DNA of 64,000 nucleotides from Straminergon stramineum. Its lineage: Eukaryota > Streptophyta > Bryopsida > Hypnales > Calliergonaceae. Position 1 is the first letter of the stretch, and each line of letters begins with the position of its first letter. Under the pieces are notes generated by a model, which searched no databases, was not told where the DNA came from, and saw only the letters and a list, made by a program, of their open reading frames with translations. Positions 13,401 to 26,436 of the stretch are shown here, in pieces. The DNA is taken from NCBI GenBank assembly GCA_963920665.1, contig OY987272.1, forward strand, positions 14,017,001 to 14,081,000, written 5' to 3'. A program made the position numbers and the translations under genes.

Positions 13401-16400
13401 AGTTGCTTTGCAAACGTAGTTCTTCAGTGTCTTACATACACACGGCCTCTTACAGCCTACCTTCTTGATGGTTGTCATGGAGAAGATTGTAAGTTCTATT
13501 ATTTTCCAAAATTGCTTTTAATGTTTACATTCATGAGAATTTGGATTCAACCTATCAAAATAAATATATAAAGTCTTTTATGCTTAAGATTTTTTTTTTA
13601 TTAATTTGCACACTAGGTAGAAGAAATGATTGGTGCTTTATGTGTGAGCTTCAAAACCATGTGTGTAAAGTAAGACATAGCCAAAATCCATTTTCACCAC
13701 TACGAATTCTTTCTCGAATTCGTTTTATTAGCAACAATTTAGGTTATGGAAGGCAAGAAGATGCTCATGAATTCATGAGGTAAAATAATGTTTATGGTCA
13801 AGCTTCAATGTTTCATAAAAGTGCATAAATTTTTTAATATTTTTATTTTGAAAATGATTCTTTTTGTACTATTGATGTTACAATCATCTCAAAACAAATT
13901 TTCAAATTTTGTATATTAGTATATTAGAATCTTATTAATATAAATTATTTCAATTTACTTATATTCTTATAGCGTAATGACTTAGAACTTGAAAAATATG
14001 GCAGATTTGCCATTGATTCCATGCAATCAATTTGTTTAGATGAAGTTGGAGGTGAAAAAAATATTGATCCTCCTACTCAAGAAACTACCCTCATACATCA
14101 TATATTTGGTGGTCATCTACAATCGCAGGTAGTTTTTATTTTGTTGATGTACTCACTTGTGAAATGTCTAGGAATATTTCTATATTTTTTTGGATTCCAT
14201 ATGAAATAAATATTATAAATTTTTTGTAACTATAGCTTCCTCATAGCTTAGGCAACCCTCTATCCAATAGTTTAATTAAAGTGCAAAAATAATTAGCCAA
14301 CCAAAAAATAATATATTAAAATAAAATAAATAAAAATATCATTAAAATAATTTAGGCATTCATCCAAATTCATACAATTTTGGATGGTTGTTGCTAACCT
14401 TTCATCTAAGGTGGCCAAATTTATCTAAATCCTTATCTCAACTTCTAAATCCTAAACTCTCACCTCATGTGTTAGGGTTTATTGTATGTGAGAGAGAGAT
14501 TTTATTTGAGAGGCATTATGTTTTAGAATGTTCAAAATGGTGAGGCAAAATACTTTGCAATGTTTGTTTATAATTATTGAAGAAGATATGCAAGATTGTG
14601 TGGAGCTAGGTGAATTTCTATGAATTAGACAATTCTTTTATATATTAATTTTTTTGAGGGGAGCAAACTAGATGAGTACTTTCAAAAAATTGAGGTATCT
14701 TTCAATTATTTATTTTTTGACCAAACTACTAGGAAACTATGATATTTATATAGTATTATTGTTTTTTGGAAAAAAACTGTAATTACCATTGAACTCTAGG
14801 TGAAGTGCATGCAATGCAAGCATGAATCAAATCGATATGAAAGTATGATGGATCTTGCTGTAGAAATACATGGTGTCGTTGAATCATTGGAAGATGCAAT
14901 AGCGCAATTTACAGCCATTGAAATGCTAGATGGTGATAATAAATACAAATGTGACATGTGTGTATTTTTTCAATTTTTTGGTACTCCTAATTTTGGAATT
15001 TGTTTTTTTTATTAAGTATCATTGAGAATAATTAATGGTTCGCATGTAAAGTTGCATTAAATGTTCTATTTTTGAATTGGCAATTCTCATTTTACAAAAA
15101 TATGAAACAAAAATATTTTTAATCAAAATGACATTATTTTATTTTGTAACTTATTTGTAAATGTCCAAAAATTTTGTACACATCAATCTAGTAAAAAAAT
15201 TACATCCTTGTTGTTGTGATCTCAATTAGACTTTTGTTTTGCTTGTATTTTACACAGTTGTAATGCATACGTAAAAGCTCAAAAACAATTAACTCTTCAT
15301 GAAGCACCCAATATTCTTACCATTGCACTAAAACGTTTTCAGGTATTATATATGAAAAGACACCTTGTCATGATATTCATGGATGCTTTTTTTAAGTTAT
15401 GTATATATTAATATAATAAATAATTTATCTTTATAAGATCATAATTATTTATTGATTAAATTATGACTATTAATAAATATATATTTTTAAATATCAAATA
15501 ATATTTATTTACTATATAACTAACATTGCCACTTTATAAAATTGTCATTGGGATTCTTTGTGAATTTTAAAATTTATATTTTTCAGAGTGGAAAATTTGG
15601 AAAATTAAACAAAAGAATTACATTTCCTGAAGTGTTGGATATGTCTCCATATACGAGTGAAAAGCAAACCAAGCTTCTTCTTTACAAACTTTATGCTGTA
15701 GTGGTCCATGTTGATATGTTGAATGCTTCATTTTTTGGACACTACATTTGCTATGTAAAGGATTCAAATGGTTTGTGGTACAAAATTGATGATAATAAGG
15801 TATATTTTTGTTTTTAAAAAATCTTTTGTACTCTCATGTATAATAATGAATTTCATTATAAGTTCATTATATTGATTTTTCTATATTAAAAATAAATAAA
15901 TAATAGTTTCATTAATTTGAAGAAGATTTGATAGAACATAGTTTATTTTCATGTAGTGTTGTTAGATCTATCTTTTTCATTTTTAATGTTAGAATTCATA
16001 TGATATATTACAAAAATTTGATAAAAAATTTAATCATAAAATTTTATAGAAATTATTCCCACAAAAATATATTGTATTTGTTTTCAAAACTAACTTGTAT
16101 TGCATATGTAGGTTAAAGAAGTAGAATTGGAAAAGGTTTTGGTCCAAAGAGCTTACATGTTATTCTATGCCAGGTAATTTTAAGCATATTATTGAATTTA
16201 AAAAAATATTTAAATTATTTTCCAAAAATGATTTATCCATATGAAAAACTTTATTTAACAATTTATTTAATTTTTATTTATTTCATTACATAGTTTGTAA
16301 TTCATACACACTTTATCAAAAAACAACTAATACAATATTTTTTGGTTCAATGCATTAATAAGTTGTAATGTAATATTAAACATATTCAACAATGCTTGTA

Positions 16401-18929
16401 TTAAATCGTGACAAAGAATTTAATGGTAGGACTAAAATTTGACAATATAAGAACTATAAAAATATTTTGAAAAATCAAAGATCTATTATTATTTTTTGAA
16501 TTTCATTTTATTTATTTAAACTACATAACACAGATCAGAAGTACGTAAAGAACCCTTAACAGAAGGGTTCCCTTCTACAATTTTAGCATCATGTCTTGCT
16601 TCAAAGTTGATCAATACCACATGCATTGAATCTCAAAGAAGTTCAACTTTTCCACACTCGATTAATACACTTTGTGCACCTTCAAATTTTTCAACACATA
16701 ATTTTAATGAGAAAAAGCCCTTGCAATTCAATTTATCCAATGAGGCAACATTTTCTTATGAAAGTAAGTTCTAAAGGCAATAACTTTTGTAATCTAAAAA
16801 ATAAATGCTTAAAACCTTTGCAATTTTTTAAAATTTAAATTTCATCTTCATTCTTTTGAAGAATTTACATGTTTGTTAGGGATTTTGACTTTTCATGATG
16901 GTATTTAGTATTTACTAATTGATGAAATTGATTGATTTTTTATGTTAAGGATCTTCATCCATATTTCTAATTCTTTTAAATAACATTTTCATTCTATTCC
17001 ATAAAATTATACAAAACATAATGAAATTAGTAGAATTTTTTAAATGCATAAGCATTTTGTCTAATCATAAATATTAATTGTAAAACAGAGAATTCTCAAA
17101 GTTCAAAAAAAATTGTTGACAAAGATGTTCAAATTCTTGGAGTAGAAGAAGGAATGAAGGTGCCTCTAAATGCTACAAGTAGTAGTGCATATTATGGAGA
17201 TCTTGTCAAAGAGCCAAGTTCTTTTAATAATTTTATGCCTCTAACAAATTCAACAACTTGTAGAATATCAAATGAATCTCTTGCTTCACAAACTTTGAAT
17301 TGCAATTTTTCATGCAATACAAACACTGATAAATATGAATTGCCATTGAATACAAAGAACAATGATTATGATATAAACAATATTAAATCAACACATCAAT
17401 TCAATCCATTATTAAGATGCTTAGATATGAATCAACTAGAAGATCTTCCATTAGGAGTAGATAATTTTTCATTAAAACATGATTCTAAAAAAATTGAAGA
17501 AATCCCTTCAACTAAAAAAGGATCTATGAGCAATGTGGAGGATTTATTATATTTAAATCATGCCTTAACACCTCAAAACCATCCTACAATTTGCAATTCA
17601 TCTAATAAATTTGTTGAGAAGGAGAGCTCTAGCTTAAATGAAGCAAACATATGGAATGGCAATGACTTTGAAAGAATAAAACAACAAAATGTTGAAGATA
17701 CTTATGAAAAACAAGATTTATCTTCATGTACAAGTTCAAATAGAGTGTCTCATGATATGGATATTGATAGCAAGGGCACATCTAACACAGACGAATCAAT
17801 AGAGTCAAATAGACCTTCAAATATGCCATCTAGTTATGATGCAAGTGTTTCATCCAATCTATTGAAGATTGACAAATTTTGTGATAACCAAGATATTTTG
17901 CAATTGTCAAATGATGTACTAAGCTCAGAGAGATCTCACTACTCTGAAAGGATTTTAGATGTAGAAAGGTGTGCATTGAAATCATTTTCAAGGATTCATA
18001 AAGCAAACTTTGGACATGTGGATCAAAAACATCAACCTATTGCACCAGAAGAAAATTCTTGGATTCAACAACCTTGCGAAGAAAGCAATATTCCTATTGA
18101 CAAATATAATTTGCAACAATACAATTTGATAACATCTCAAAACAATCATGAAGTGGAATTTGGACCTACATATCCAATTGAGCCTTTACAAAAAGATTCT
18201 TGGATCCAAGAACCTTGTCTTGAATGTCAAATTCTCAAAGATGAACTTCCACCATTGATAATAAACAATAAAAAAGAAACATCAACAACAAAAGTAACTC
18301 GAAGTGGTATAGAGATATATGAAGAGTCATATGATATAAGGCCTTTAGAAGATGATATTCCATATGTAATTGTTGAACCCCTTTCTACCATTTCTCAAAT
18401 CTCCGAAGACAAAACTTTACAACAACAAGATAAGCTTTATCAATCAACAAATTTATGTACAGTGGAAATGAAAAATACCATTGTAGAATGCACAAATGGA
18501 GAAATTTTGAATGTTGGTAGTACCACTAATGTTGAACCACTCATGGAGGCTCAAAGTAAAATCAATTTATTTGCTTTAGATACTAAACTCAAGAAGCATG
18601 CTACAAAGCCATTGTTTTTTTCTGGATTTTTAAATAGAAGTTCAAAGTCCATCTTTACAAATTCTTTGAATAAAAATATTGTTGCAAATGGTAATGGTAT
18701 TAGTGAGGAGAATAACCATGGTGAATTGATTAAAGGAGGTGAAAGTTTGTTAAATTGGAGACATACATCAACTCCTATTATTAATGGTGAAGAATATAAT
18801 GATCAAAGGTTGAGTTGCCATATTTCCAATAATAGTATTCATGGTCATAGAATACTTGAGTTGAATAAGACATCAAAAGATGTTCCATCAAACATTGGGA
18901 GAAAAAATAGTCTTCCTATTGTAATATAG
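10451..18929 (+). CDS. MYND-finger ubiquitin-specific protease (UBP15-19 type)
   Basis: This gene encodes a cysteine protease that removes ubiquitin from proteins. Exons read from splice sites: 10451-10725, 11665-11959, 12225-12310, 13403-13488, 13617-13779, 14005-14128, 14800-14957, 15258-15342, 15587-15799, 16112-16173, 16534-16763 and 17089-18929. They sum to 3618 nt (1205 residues) with all phases compatible. Residues 9-27 form a hydrophobic N-terminal segment, as in Arabidopsis UBP15-19. Residues 72-109 are a MYND zinc finger (C72, C75, C83, C86, C92, C96, H105, C109). The USP domain spans about 215-516, with the Cys box [16 protein letters not shown] (C220), the His box [12 protein letters not shown] (H476) and Asp in WYKIDD. 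All catalytic residues are present. The ~690-residue tail is Asn/Ser-rich and extremely A/T-biased. In Arabidopsis UBP16 of this group acts in salt tolerance; the role here is inferred. Confidence 0.93.
16534..18929 (+). other. Low-complexity C-terminal tail of the deubiquitinase (last two exons)
   Basis: The last two exons encode about 690 residues after the USP fold, mainly Asn, Ser, Ile, Lys and Glu. One short motif recurs: [10 protein letters not shown] near 18058 and [10 protein letters not shown] near 18199, each preceded by acidic or amide residues and followed by a Lys/Asp segment. The rest shows no domain I recognise. The length and A/T-rich codon use exceed what I would expect for the family, where tails are also variable and poorly conserved. 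The tail is probably disordered and may hold short binding motifs. Confidence 0.6.
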
Positions 18930-21900
18930 GATTAATCAATGTGACAACTACTTGAAGAATAATAAATAAGGTAGAAATGATATTTGAGCTTTTGAGTCTC
19001 CAAAATATGGAATTAAATATTGAAAAAATAACAAATTTAAAAAAAAAATTGAGTTATCTTAAGGTGACCATTTTGCTCTATCTTGCTCTGTATTTTTCCT
19101 ATTGATTTTAAGTGCCAATTTCTACTTTGATTTTGATTGAAGGAACAAAAAAAATTCTAATTTGATTCACTTTCCAATTGAATTGAAATATAGATTTGTG
19201 GTTAATTTTTGATAGTAGGGCTTCATTCTAAAGAAGTCATAAATAGCTTTTGCAATTTAAAATTGTTCTTTTTCATATGTTTAAAAATTCCATCATTAAA
19301 TTTAAGAAATTTGGTATAAGGTTATTTTTTATCATTTCTTCAAGTAACTTGGTTCAGGTATTGTCATAATAAAAATAATTTTTTATAAAATAGATTAAAG
19401 ATTGACTTCTTTGTCACTTACATACAAAATTCTTTTCCTATTGATTTGATTTTAAAATAAAGGGAATGATTGAGGTAGAATGCAATTGTAAATTTTGAAT
19501 GACCAAATTATTTTGTGAGGTTTTATTATGCATGTGTATTCTAAAATATTCTATTAATAAATTGTACACTTCTTAAAAATTCTAATGTGTCTCTATTGAA
19601 GACATATTTTCAATTTAGATATTTCTTTGGTATATTTATGGATTATGAATTCATATAAAATCAAATTTATCATTTTATCATCAAATTTTTTTATGGATTC
19701 AATTCATTTATTATTACAATTTATATAAAAATTTCTATTAATGCAATTTGTTACAAAAATTCTTGAAAGTTCTTGAAAGTTTTTTTATTACTATAATATA
19801 ATATTTTAAAATTATTGATTAATGGAGAGTTCACAATAAAATTCTAGTGAGTTTCCTTGAATAATACAAAGTCAATTTTATATTTGACAATTGATATAAT
19901 TTATTGCCTAGGAAACCATCAAGGTCTCAATTCATTTTATATTATATATAAAGCATTCTCAATGCACCTTTGAGTCAAGCTGTAAAAACACATTACCAAC
20001 TTTTCTTGATATAGAATTGACAAATGAGAGTGCAATCATTGAAAGTGGATTATAAATCACTTAATAGAAACAAAAATATCTGAATTTAGATTTATTACAA
20101 CTACAATAGACTCAAAATCTTGGGCAAAGTTTATTGATGAGATTTTGAACATTATTTTCTTGAACTTATTTTGGGAGTAGAATAGTTTGAAACCCTTTGC
20201 AAAAATTCATAAATTCAAAAAACTTGATTCTTTGCTTGAGGTTGAGAATTTTGTTACCCAAAAGATTTCATGCTCAAGCAATATGAAGATTGGTTCACTA
20301 AGGTTGTAAATGCAATAAGAAGTAAGGGATGGACAAAAGCTTGAAAAAATTTCAAGCACCTAGGTTAGACATCATGTTTAGGGTGGCAAGAGATGGAAGG
20401 AAGGTAGGAGTTGAGGCTATGTTGGTGCCATTGGGATTGAGGGACTTGGCAAGGCTAGGAGGGCTTGATAGAGCCAAAGGGACATATAGACAAATTTTTA
20501 GTAGGCTGAGGATATGCATTGTAGGTCCTTGAAATTGCCCATTTTAATGATGAACAACAATTTTATTGAAGGCAATTGCAAAAATTTACAAAATCCACCT
20601 TTGTCCAATACAATGTCAATTTATGGAGTACAATCGAGTTTGCAAAATCAAAATGGCAACTCAAATATTGAGGCATTAGGGAGTATGCAAGAAAAATGTG
20701 CCAAAATTGTTCATTGAATGTCAAATTAATATGTATGCCACTATGCCATAAATTTATATCAACCACTAAGATTGAGCAAGATCAAAAACAAGTTCATCAA
20801 TTTCCTAGAACCAAAATCAACTAAATCTACCTTGTAACAAGTTCCAATCTCTCAAAATCTTGCAAAAAATTGGTGGCTTCTCTAATTTTATGCATCTACC
20901 TAATTGCCATTAGGATTGAAGAAATCTCAAAACCAATCTCTCACTTCTAGATTGCATTGAAAGCCTTCTTGTAACACAGGGTTCTCAAATCTTGAAAAGT
21001 CATAGAGTTTAGAGTCTTGCCAAATACTAGTGAATACCAAGTATTACAGTGGATGATGCATGTTTCATTAGCGGCTTGTGAAATTTGGCATTAGGGGTGA
21101 AGAGCTTAGTGTTTCTAAAGTAATAGTGCAAACTCTCATTGCAATAATATAACCAAACATTCTCCATTCACAATCTCTTCAAATATTAGAAGCTTTACCT
21201 AGATCCAAGGATTTGACTCCAATGAATTTTAGACTCTATTACTACCGACAATTGGCAAGAGTTCTAAGGTGGAGAGAGAAAGAAAAGGCCTATTGACAAA
21301 AGTGTACTTCAAGCTATTGCAAGTTGTTTGGGTTGCAAGAAGAAATGAAGTGCACTTTTTTGAAAAGAGATGCCTCCAAAGAAGCATGCACCACAATGGA
21401 AAGGAAAGGGGTATGGATTTCACTTCAAATCCTTTCTCAAACTTGTACTTTGAACACTCAATAGACACATATTGTACAATATTTTCGAGGTTAAAACATT
21501 GTCAATTCTCATAAACTACAATAACAAGGAGTTTAGGATTCATTGTATCTTACCAAATTTGGAATAGATTGTGTTAGCCCACATCCTTCTTGGAGGCTTT
21601 AAGGTAGAGCCAATGCTTGAAGATTGTAGAAGCTTTACCATTGTAGAAAGGAATCCTAGGCTCATGGGCTCATGGTTTGCTCACCTTCTATGGTTATAGG
21701 TGTCTATATTATAGGCTCTTTTCATATTATAGTGTACCTATGTTATAAACACCTTCAAATGGTTGTTGGTACATACCTACAACTAGGTTCAAGGCTTGTA
21801 GGCTCAAATCTCTTTGCTCACGGGCTAGCATCTTTGCTTCCTATGTAAATAATGGTAGTGACAATTCAGGACAAAAGTAGAAAAATTATGTAGAAGAAAG

Positions 21901-22080
21901 TGATGATGATATCCATGATGATATTGTGGATGTACAAAATAGCATAAGATACTTATACTGGGAACCCATTTTAAGCCAAAACTTTAGAATGTACAACCAT
22001 GAGCTTGTTGAATTTTCTCTCGTACTGAGTTTCAATTTTTTGGGAACCAACTTCCAATTACGATGCAATTTTTTGACATC
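18930..22080. other. AT-rich intergenic DNA between deubiquitinase and piggyBac relic
   Basis: The first few hundred bases after the stop at 18927-18929 should be the 3' UTR; several AATAAA-like strings occur (18960, 19555). From about 20280 the composition is slightly less AT-rich and may include the left part of the transposon relic described next. I found no left terminal repeat and no other gene. Confidence 0.4.
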
Positions 22081-23215
22081 TTTTAGGCCAACATTGTTTT
22101 GCAAAGTATCTTGAACAAAACCAATTGGTATGCCCAGCATGTTGATGCACATAGAAAAGCTATGGAAACTTTGGATAGGGAAGATGTGATTGTATTAGGT
22201 TTGAAAACATTTTTTATTGCCCTATAATTACAAAATTATGACTAGAGAACATTTTCAAGCTTTGATTATTCGTTTCACAAAAAATTGGCAACACATATTC
22301 ATGCCAAAAATTGCCCAAGGATGACAAGATGGGGTAAATTTATTGGTTGATAAATTCTATTAGAGCTAGATGGCATGTAGGAAAGTTTGCAATGGTGGAT
22401 AAATGGTAAAAAGGGTCATATTATCCATCTCATCATTATATGCCTAAAATACTCCATAAATAGAAAGTGAAAAAATGGTTTCTAGCATATGTGGATTCAA
22501 TGTTTGTTTTGAATTTTGAGGTTTATTGTACAAAGGCTCATATTGTAGAGGGCAATGCATTGGTTCCTTCTGTAGAGTCAAATCTAGCCTACCATATAGT
22601 TTTGAATTTATTGGGTGGCAAAAACCATGTTGTTAATATGAAAATTATTTCACCTCCATTGGTCTTTTTGGAGAACTATTAGAGAAAGAGGAGAATATAT
22701 GCCACAATGACACTACATTCAAACCATATTGGAATTCCTTCCATATTGCAAAGAATGAGGGCCTTCAATAGAAGTGAAGAAAGAACTCTAGAATAGAAAA
22801 TGCATAAAGCAAAGAGAATGAGTACTATTGTATAGAAAGATAAGCACCAATGCTCATTCTCTCTTCACATGATAAGTCAATTCAATACATTCTAGAGTTC
22901 CTGGTCCTACATGTTCTACACCAAAAATAGCGCTATTTGACATTATATTTAGACTCCCCCCACAAATATATACATTGCATAGATTGTATCAATTTGTGAA
23001 CCAATTTAGAGCTTTATATTGCTCTCAAAATCAGACTCCTACAAGTGGTAAGTGTATAAGTGTATCGTATTTTTTTGTTTCTTTGGGACATGAGCATTGT
23101 AAATATGTTCATAATTTACTTGGACAAATGTAAAAATGGAGAAGCTCAACTAAAAACCATGGCTCATTTGCAATTCTGGAAAGAATTATCTTATCTTCTC
23201 CACTAGGCTCCTTGA
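22081..23215 (+). pseudogene. Degenerate piggyBac-family transposase
   Basis: Conceptual translation in changing frames gives consecutive landmarks of the piggyBac (DDE_Tnp_1_7) transposase, in the correct order. They are NKTNWYAQ (about 22110), MTREHFQALI (22238), VDKW-KGS then YMPK (22395-22450), KKWFLAY then NFEVYCTK (22470-22540), LLGGKNHVVN (22610), RRIYATMTLHSNHIGIP (22690), KDKHQC (22836), FFVSL then MSIVNMFIIYLDK (23070-23120) and MAHLQFWKEL (23150-23190). TAG stops sit where conserved Trp occurs (HK-KVKKW, IV-KDK). At least two frameshifts are present. The first and third catalytic Asp equivalents survive (VDKW, KDK), but the second, normally in a DNxFTS block, reads NMKIISPP and is lost. 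It therefore cannot be active. Neither end nor flanking TTAA repeats could be found. The assignment rests on motif order recognised by eye. Confidence 0.78.
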
Positions 23216-26200
23216 AAGTGGTGAAGAAATCATTAGATTAAGGAAAAGGACAAGGGTATTGTTTTCCATCTAAATTATCTACATAAAAACCACAAAGTTT
23301 GTGCAAAGTATACAAAGATGATGACATTACAAAAAATTTGGACCTTGAAAGAGGTCGTGAGTTTGCTACTGCAACGGTGCAATTAGGGAGAAAATAATTA
23401 ATTATCTTTTTCCTGAAATGATGTCGCACCACTACTGCTACATCGATTATGGCAATTTTCAAATTTCAAATTTTTTTTGTAATGTTTTTTTACATTTTTG
23501 ATTTTTATCTTTTGAAAAATATTTTTTATGTTAACACTGCACTACAAAATGGCCTCTTTCAGGGTCAAGATTTTTGTAATGGATAAGACCAAAGACATTA
23601 ATTTATTTTTATCAAGATTGCCAAAATACCCTAATGTGCAATTGAATTTCCCTAGTGTATTGCAATTTCTTGCTATATAGTAACCTTGCAAATATTAATG
23701 TTATAGGCTACACTTATCGGATGGCTCATCAATTCTTTATGGAACTACCTAATGGCATGAAAAAAGAGAATTCATGACTTCATTGCAACAATACTAGAGG
23801 ATTGTGCAATAGAAAAATCTCACTCAACCTTGTGTCAAAGTTAGTTGACCCTACTAGGCAAACTCCCCCCAAAATATTTATTCAATTTTCAAATACTGTA
23901 ATATCAAAATCCATGAGGGCAAATGAGTTGAAATTTTTATTCAACGGAGGTAAAGTAGTATACTACATTGCGTGGATGAATTTGAAAAAAAAATGTTTTT
24001 CCTCAAATGTAAGTCTAGTATTAAACTAAAAAGGTTCACTTTGGACCTTTTTTTTCCGAAACCTAGTCCAAGATTTTTACAGGCTAAGAAAAAAATCATG
24101 CAAATGGCATAGAAAAATTGCCATAAAATTAACATTATTTTCTTTCATGGGCATGATTTACCAAGGATTCGATGATCTTTCTTATATGTGTCCTTTAGCT
24201 TGTTTTCAATTGGTCTATTTTGGTTGTCAAAAGTCAAAATGTGGCTATTGATACATATGTCTTAATTAATTGGATGTGCTTCTAATGATAATACTTTCAT
24301 GTTCTAAATTCCTACAATTAATTACAACTTGTTTTGTTTGCTAGGTTAAATTTTAGGTGCATTAAAGATATTCCTACTTCTAGACTCTATTTTGTTTTAA
24401 GTTTCAATTTTCAATTTTTTTATGATATATAAATTTGAGGAATTTAAAAAAAATTTCAAATAGTTATTAATAAATAATGAAAACATAGAGAAAGTTAGAA
24501 GCTTCATTAGATGTACAATTACTATTACAAAAGCTTGATAAATTGATTTTAGCTTAAATAATGCATTATTTATATATCACATTGACACCAATTCTATTTG
24601 TATGGGGTTGAAGACTATCAAATATATAAGGTATTCTAGATAATGTATGAACTAATTTAATTTCAAATATATTGAACCCATGTTGAATTCATATTTTGAT
24701 TCAATATAGATGGTCTTATTTATTATGAAAATTTTGAAATTTTGACTATGGATTATAAACTTGTACTCACTTTTCACATTTGTTTGCTAATGTTGTAATC
24801 TATGAATGTAGAAAATCAAATGAGTTTGAATTTTCAAAATTAGTATTATGTAAGACTTTTTCCATTGCATATTCTTCTTTTTCTTGCTTCTCCAAAACAA
24901 AGTGGTACTTCTTATTGGTTTTTAAAGAATAATCACTACTTATTACAAAAAGTAACATTAAGAAAGAAGTATTAAGTAATGAACAAAAATTAATCTCAAA
25001 CACATTTTCTTAGTTTTTCACCATATAACACCACTCATAACAATGAGTTGGAATTGGCCATTATCATAAAAAAAATTTATAGAAATCAGAAAGGAGTGTT
25101 GATTGCTAGGTTTATTTCTAAAGAGTCCCCAAGTTGATATTTAAAAACAAAAATTGTATAGTTGATCAATCTTGAAATTAGTAATAGAATATAGTTGAAC
25201 ATAAAAAAAAATTTGTTTTATGGTTTGATTATTTTTAATTTGTCACAAATAAAACAATTATTATATTAAACCTAAGAAAAAGTTAAAGTAGTTTTTCCCA
25301 AAACTATATAATCATCCGTTCTTTTGAAAAAAACACTAGAGATTTTCAAGTTGCAATGGTTTCAACTTAAATTGAAGAATTCATTACAAATATGGCAAGT
25401 ATTAAACAATAACATTTTCACAAGTAAATGGGTATCCTTTAAATGCTTTATGGATAGTTAAGGGATAAAACTTTGACATGAAGTTTATAAATTATGCATT
25501 TGGATAAACTTCAAAAAAAATTTATAGACTTTAACCAAATGAATTTTACGTCAACTAGCTTTGAATAATTTTAATAGTGTTTAATTTTATTTTTAAATAA
25601 AAAATTTTAAATAGTGATTGAAAATAATCATACGAAAATTTTCTTATTGCACAATTTACACATCTTTTCGCTAATTATATTATTCACAATTATCATTTTT
25701 CACAATCTCACAAATTAATTTGGTCAATTTTAAATACTTTTTGGCTTTTACTAAAAATTGACTTAAATTTGATAGTCCCTATTATATTTAAGCATTGCTT
25801 GTATAGATGATTCTTGTTAAAAATAATCATATGAGAAAAAAAATGAAAACATTGTAATAAAACTTTTCAAATGGAAAAAAGTGATAACAAATAATCTCAG
25901 TCAATTTAGAACTCAAGTAAATAAAATCTTGAATGTCAATCTTTTGTAACCTCCAACAATCAAAATAGCATGTGGAAGTGAAGAATCTAAATTAACAAAA
26001 AAATCCATTGATCTTTGGCATTTAATGTGCCATGGCCATTTAAGAATTTGCATGATACATTTTGCATATAAAAAAAATAAAAAAATAAAAAAATAAAAAT
26101 ATATGGTAAATTAGAAATGATGAGTTTTAAAATGATCAAAATTCAATATCAAAATTTCTATTCATATTAATATTAAAATTTGAAGTATATACTAATTGAA

Positions 26201-26436
26201 AATACAATTGATTTGATATTTTCCAATGTTAGATGTTACATGAATACCTAAGTTTCTTAATGTAAATTATAAGTACAAAATTTTATAAAATCGAAAAAAC
26301 AAAAAGTATCAAATAATATAAATCAAATTCATTTACATTATAAAGACATAACAATGAGATTTTTTTATTCGAATATCTCATTAAATAATTAGTAATATTA
26401 ATTATATTTTGTAAGTATCAACCTAAATTATCTTAT
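23216..26436. other. AT-rich intergenic DNA
   Basis: The part nearest 23216 may include the right end of the piggyBac relic. An A/T low-complexity run of repeated aaaaaaat units lies at 26070-26100. I found no exon, RNA gene or terminal repeat in the remainder. Confidence 0.45.

Noticed and set aside
20329..20532. Plus-strand open stretch with an Arg/Gly/Leu-rich peptide
   Set aside because: Short, no homology pattern and no flanking splice sites; possibly part of an eroded transposon but not supportable.
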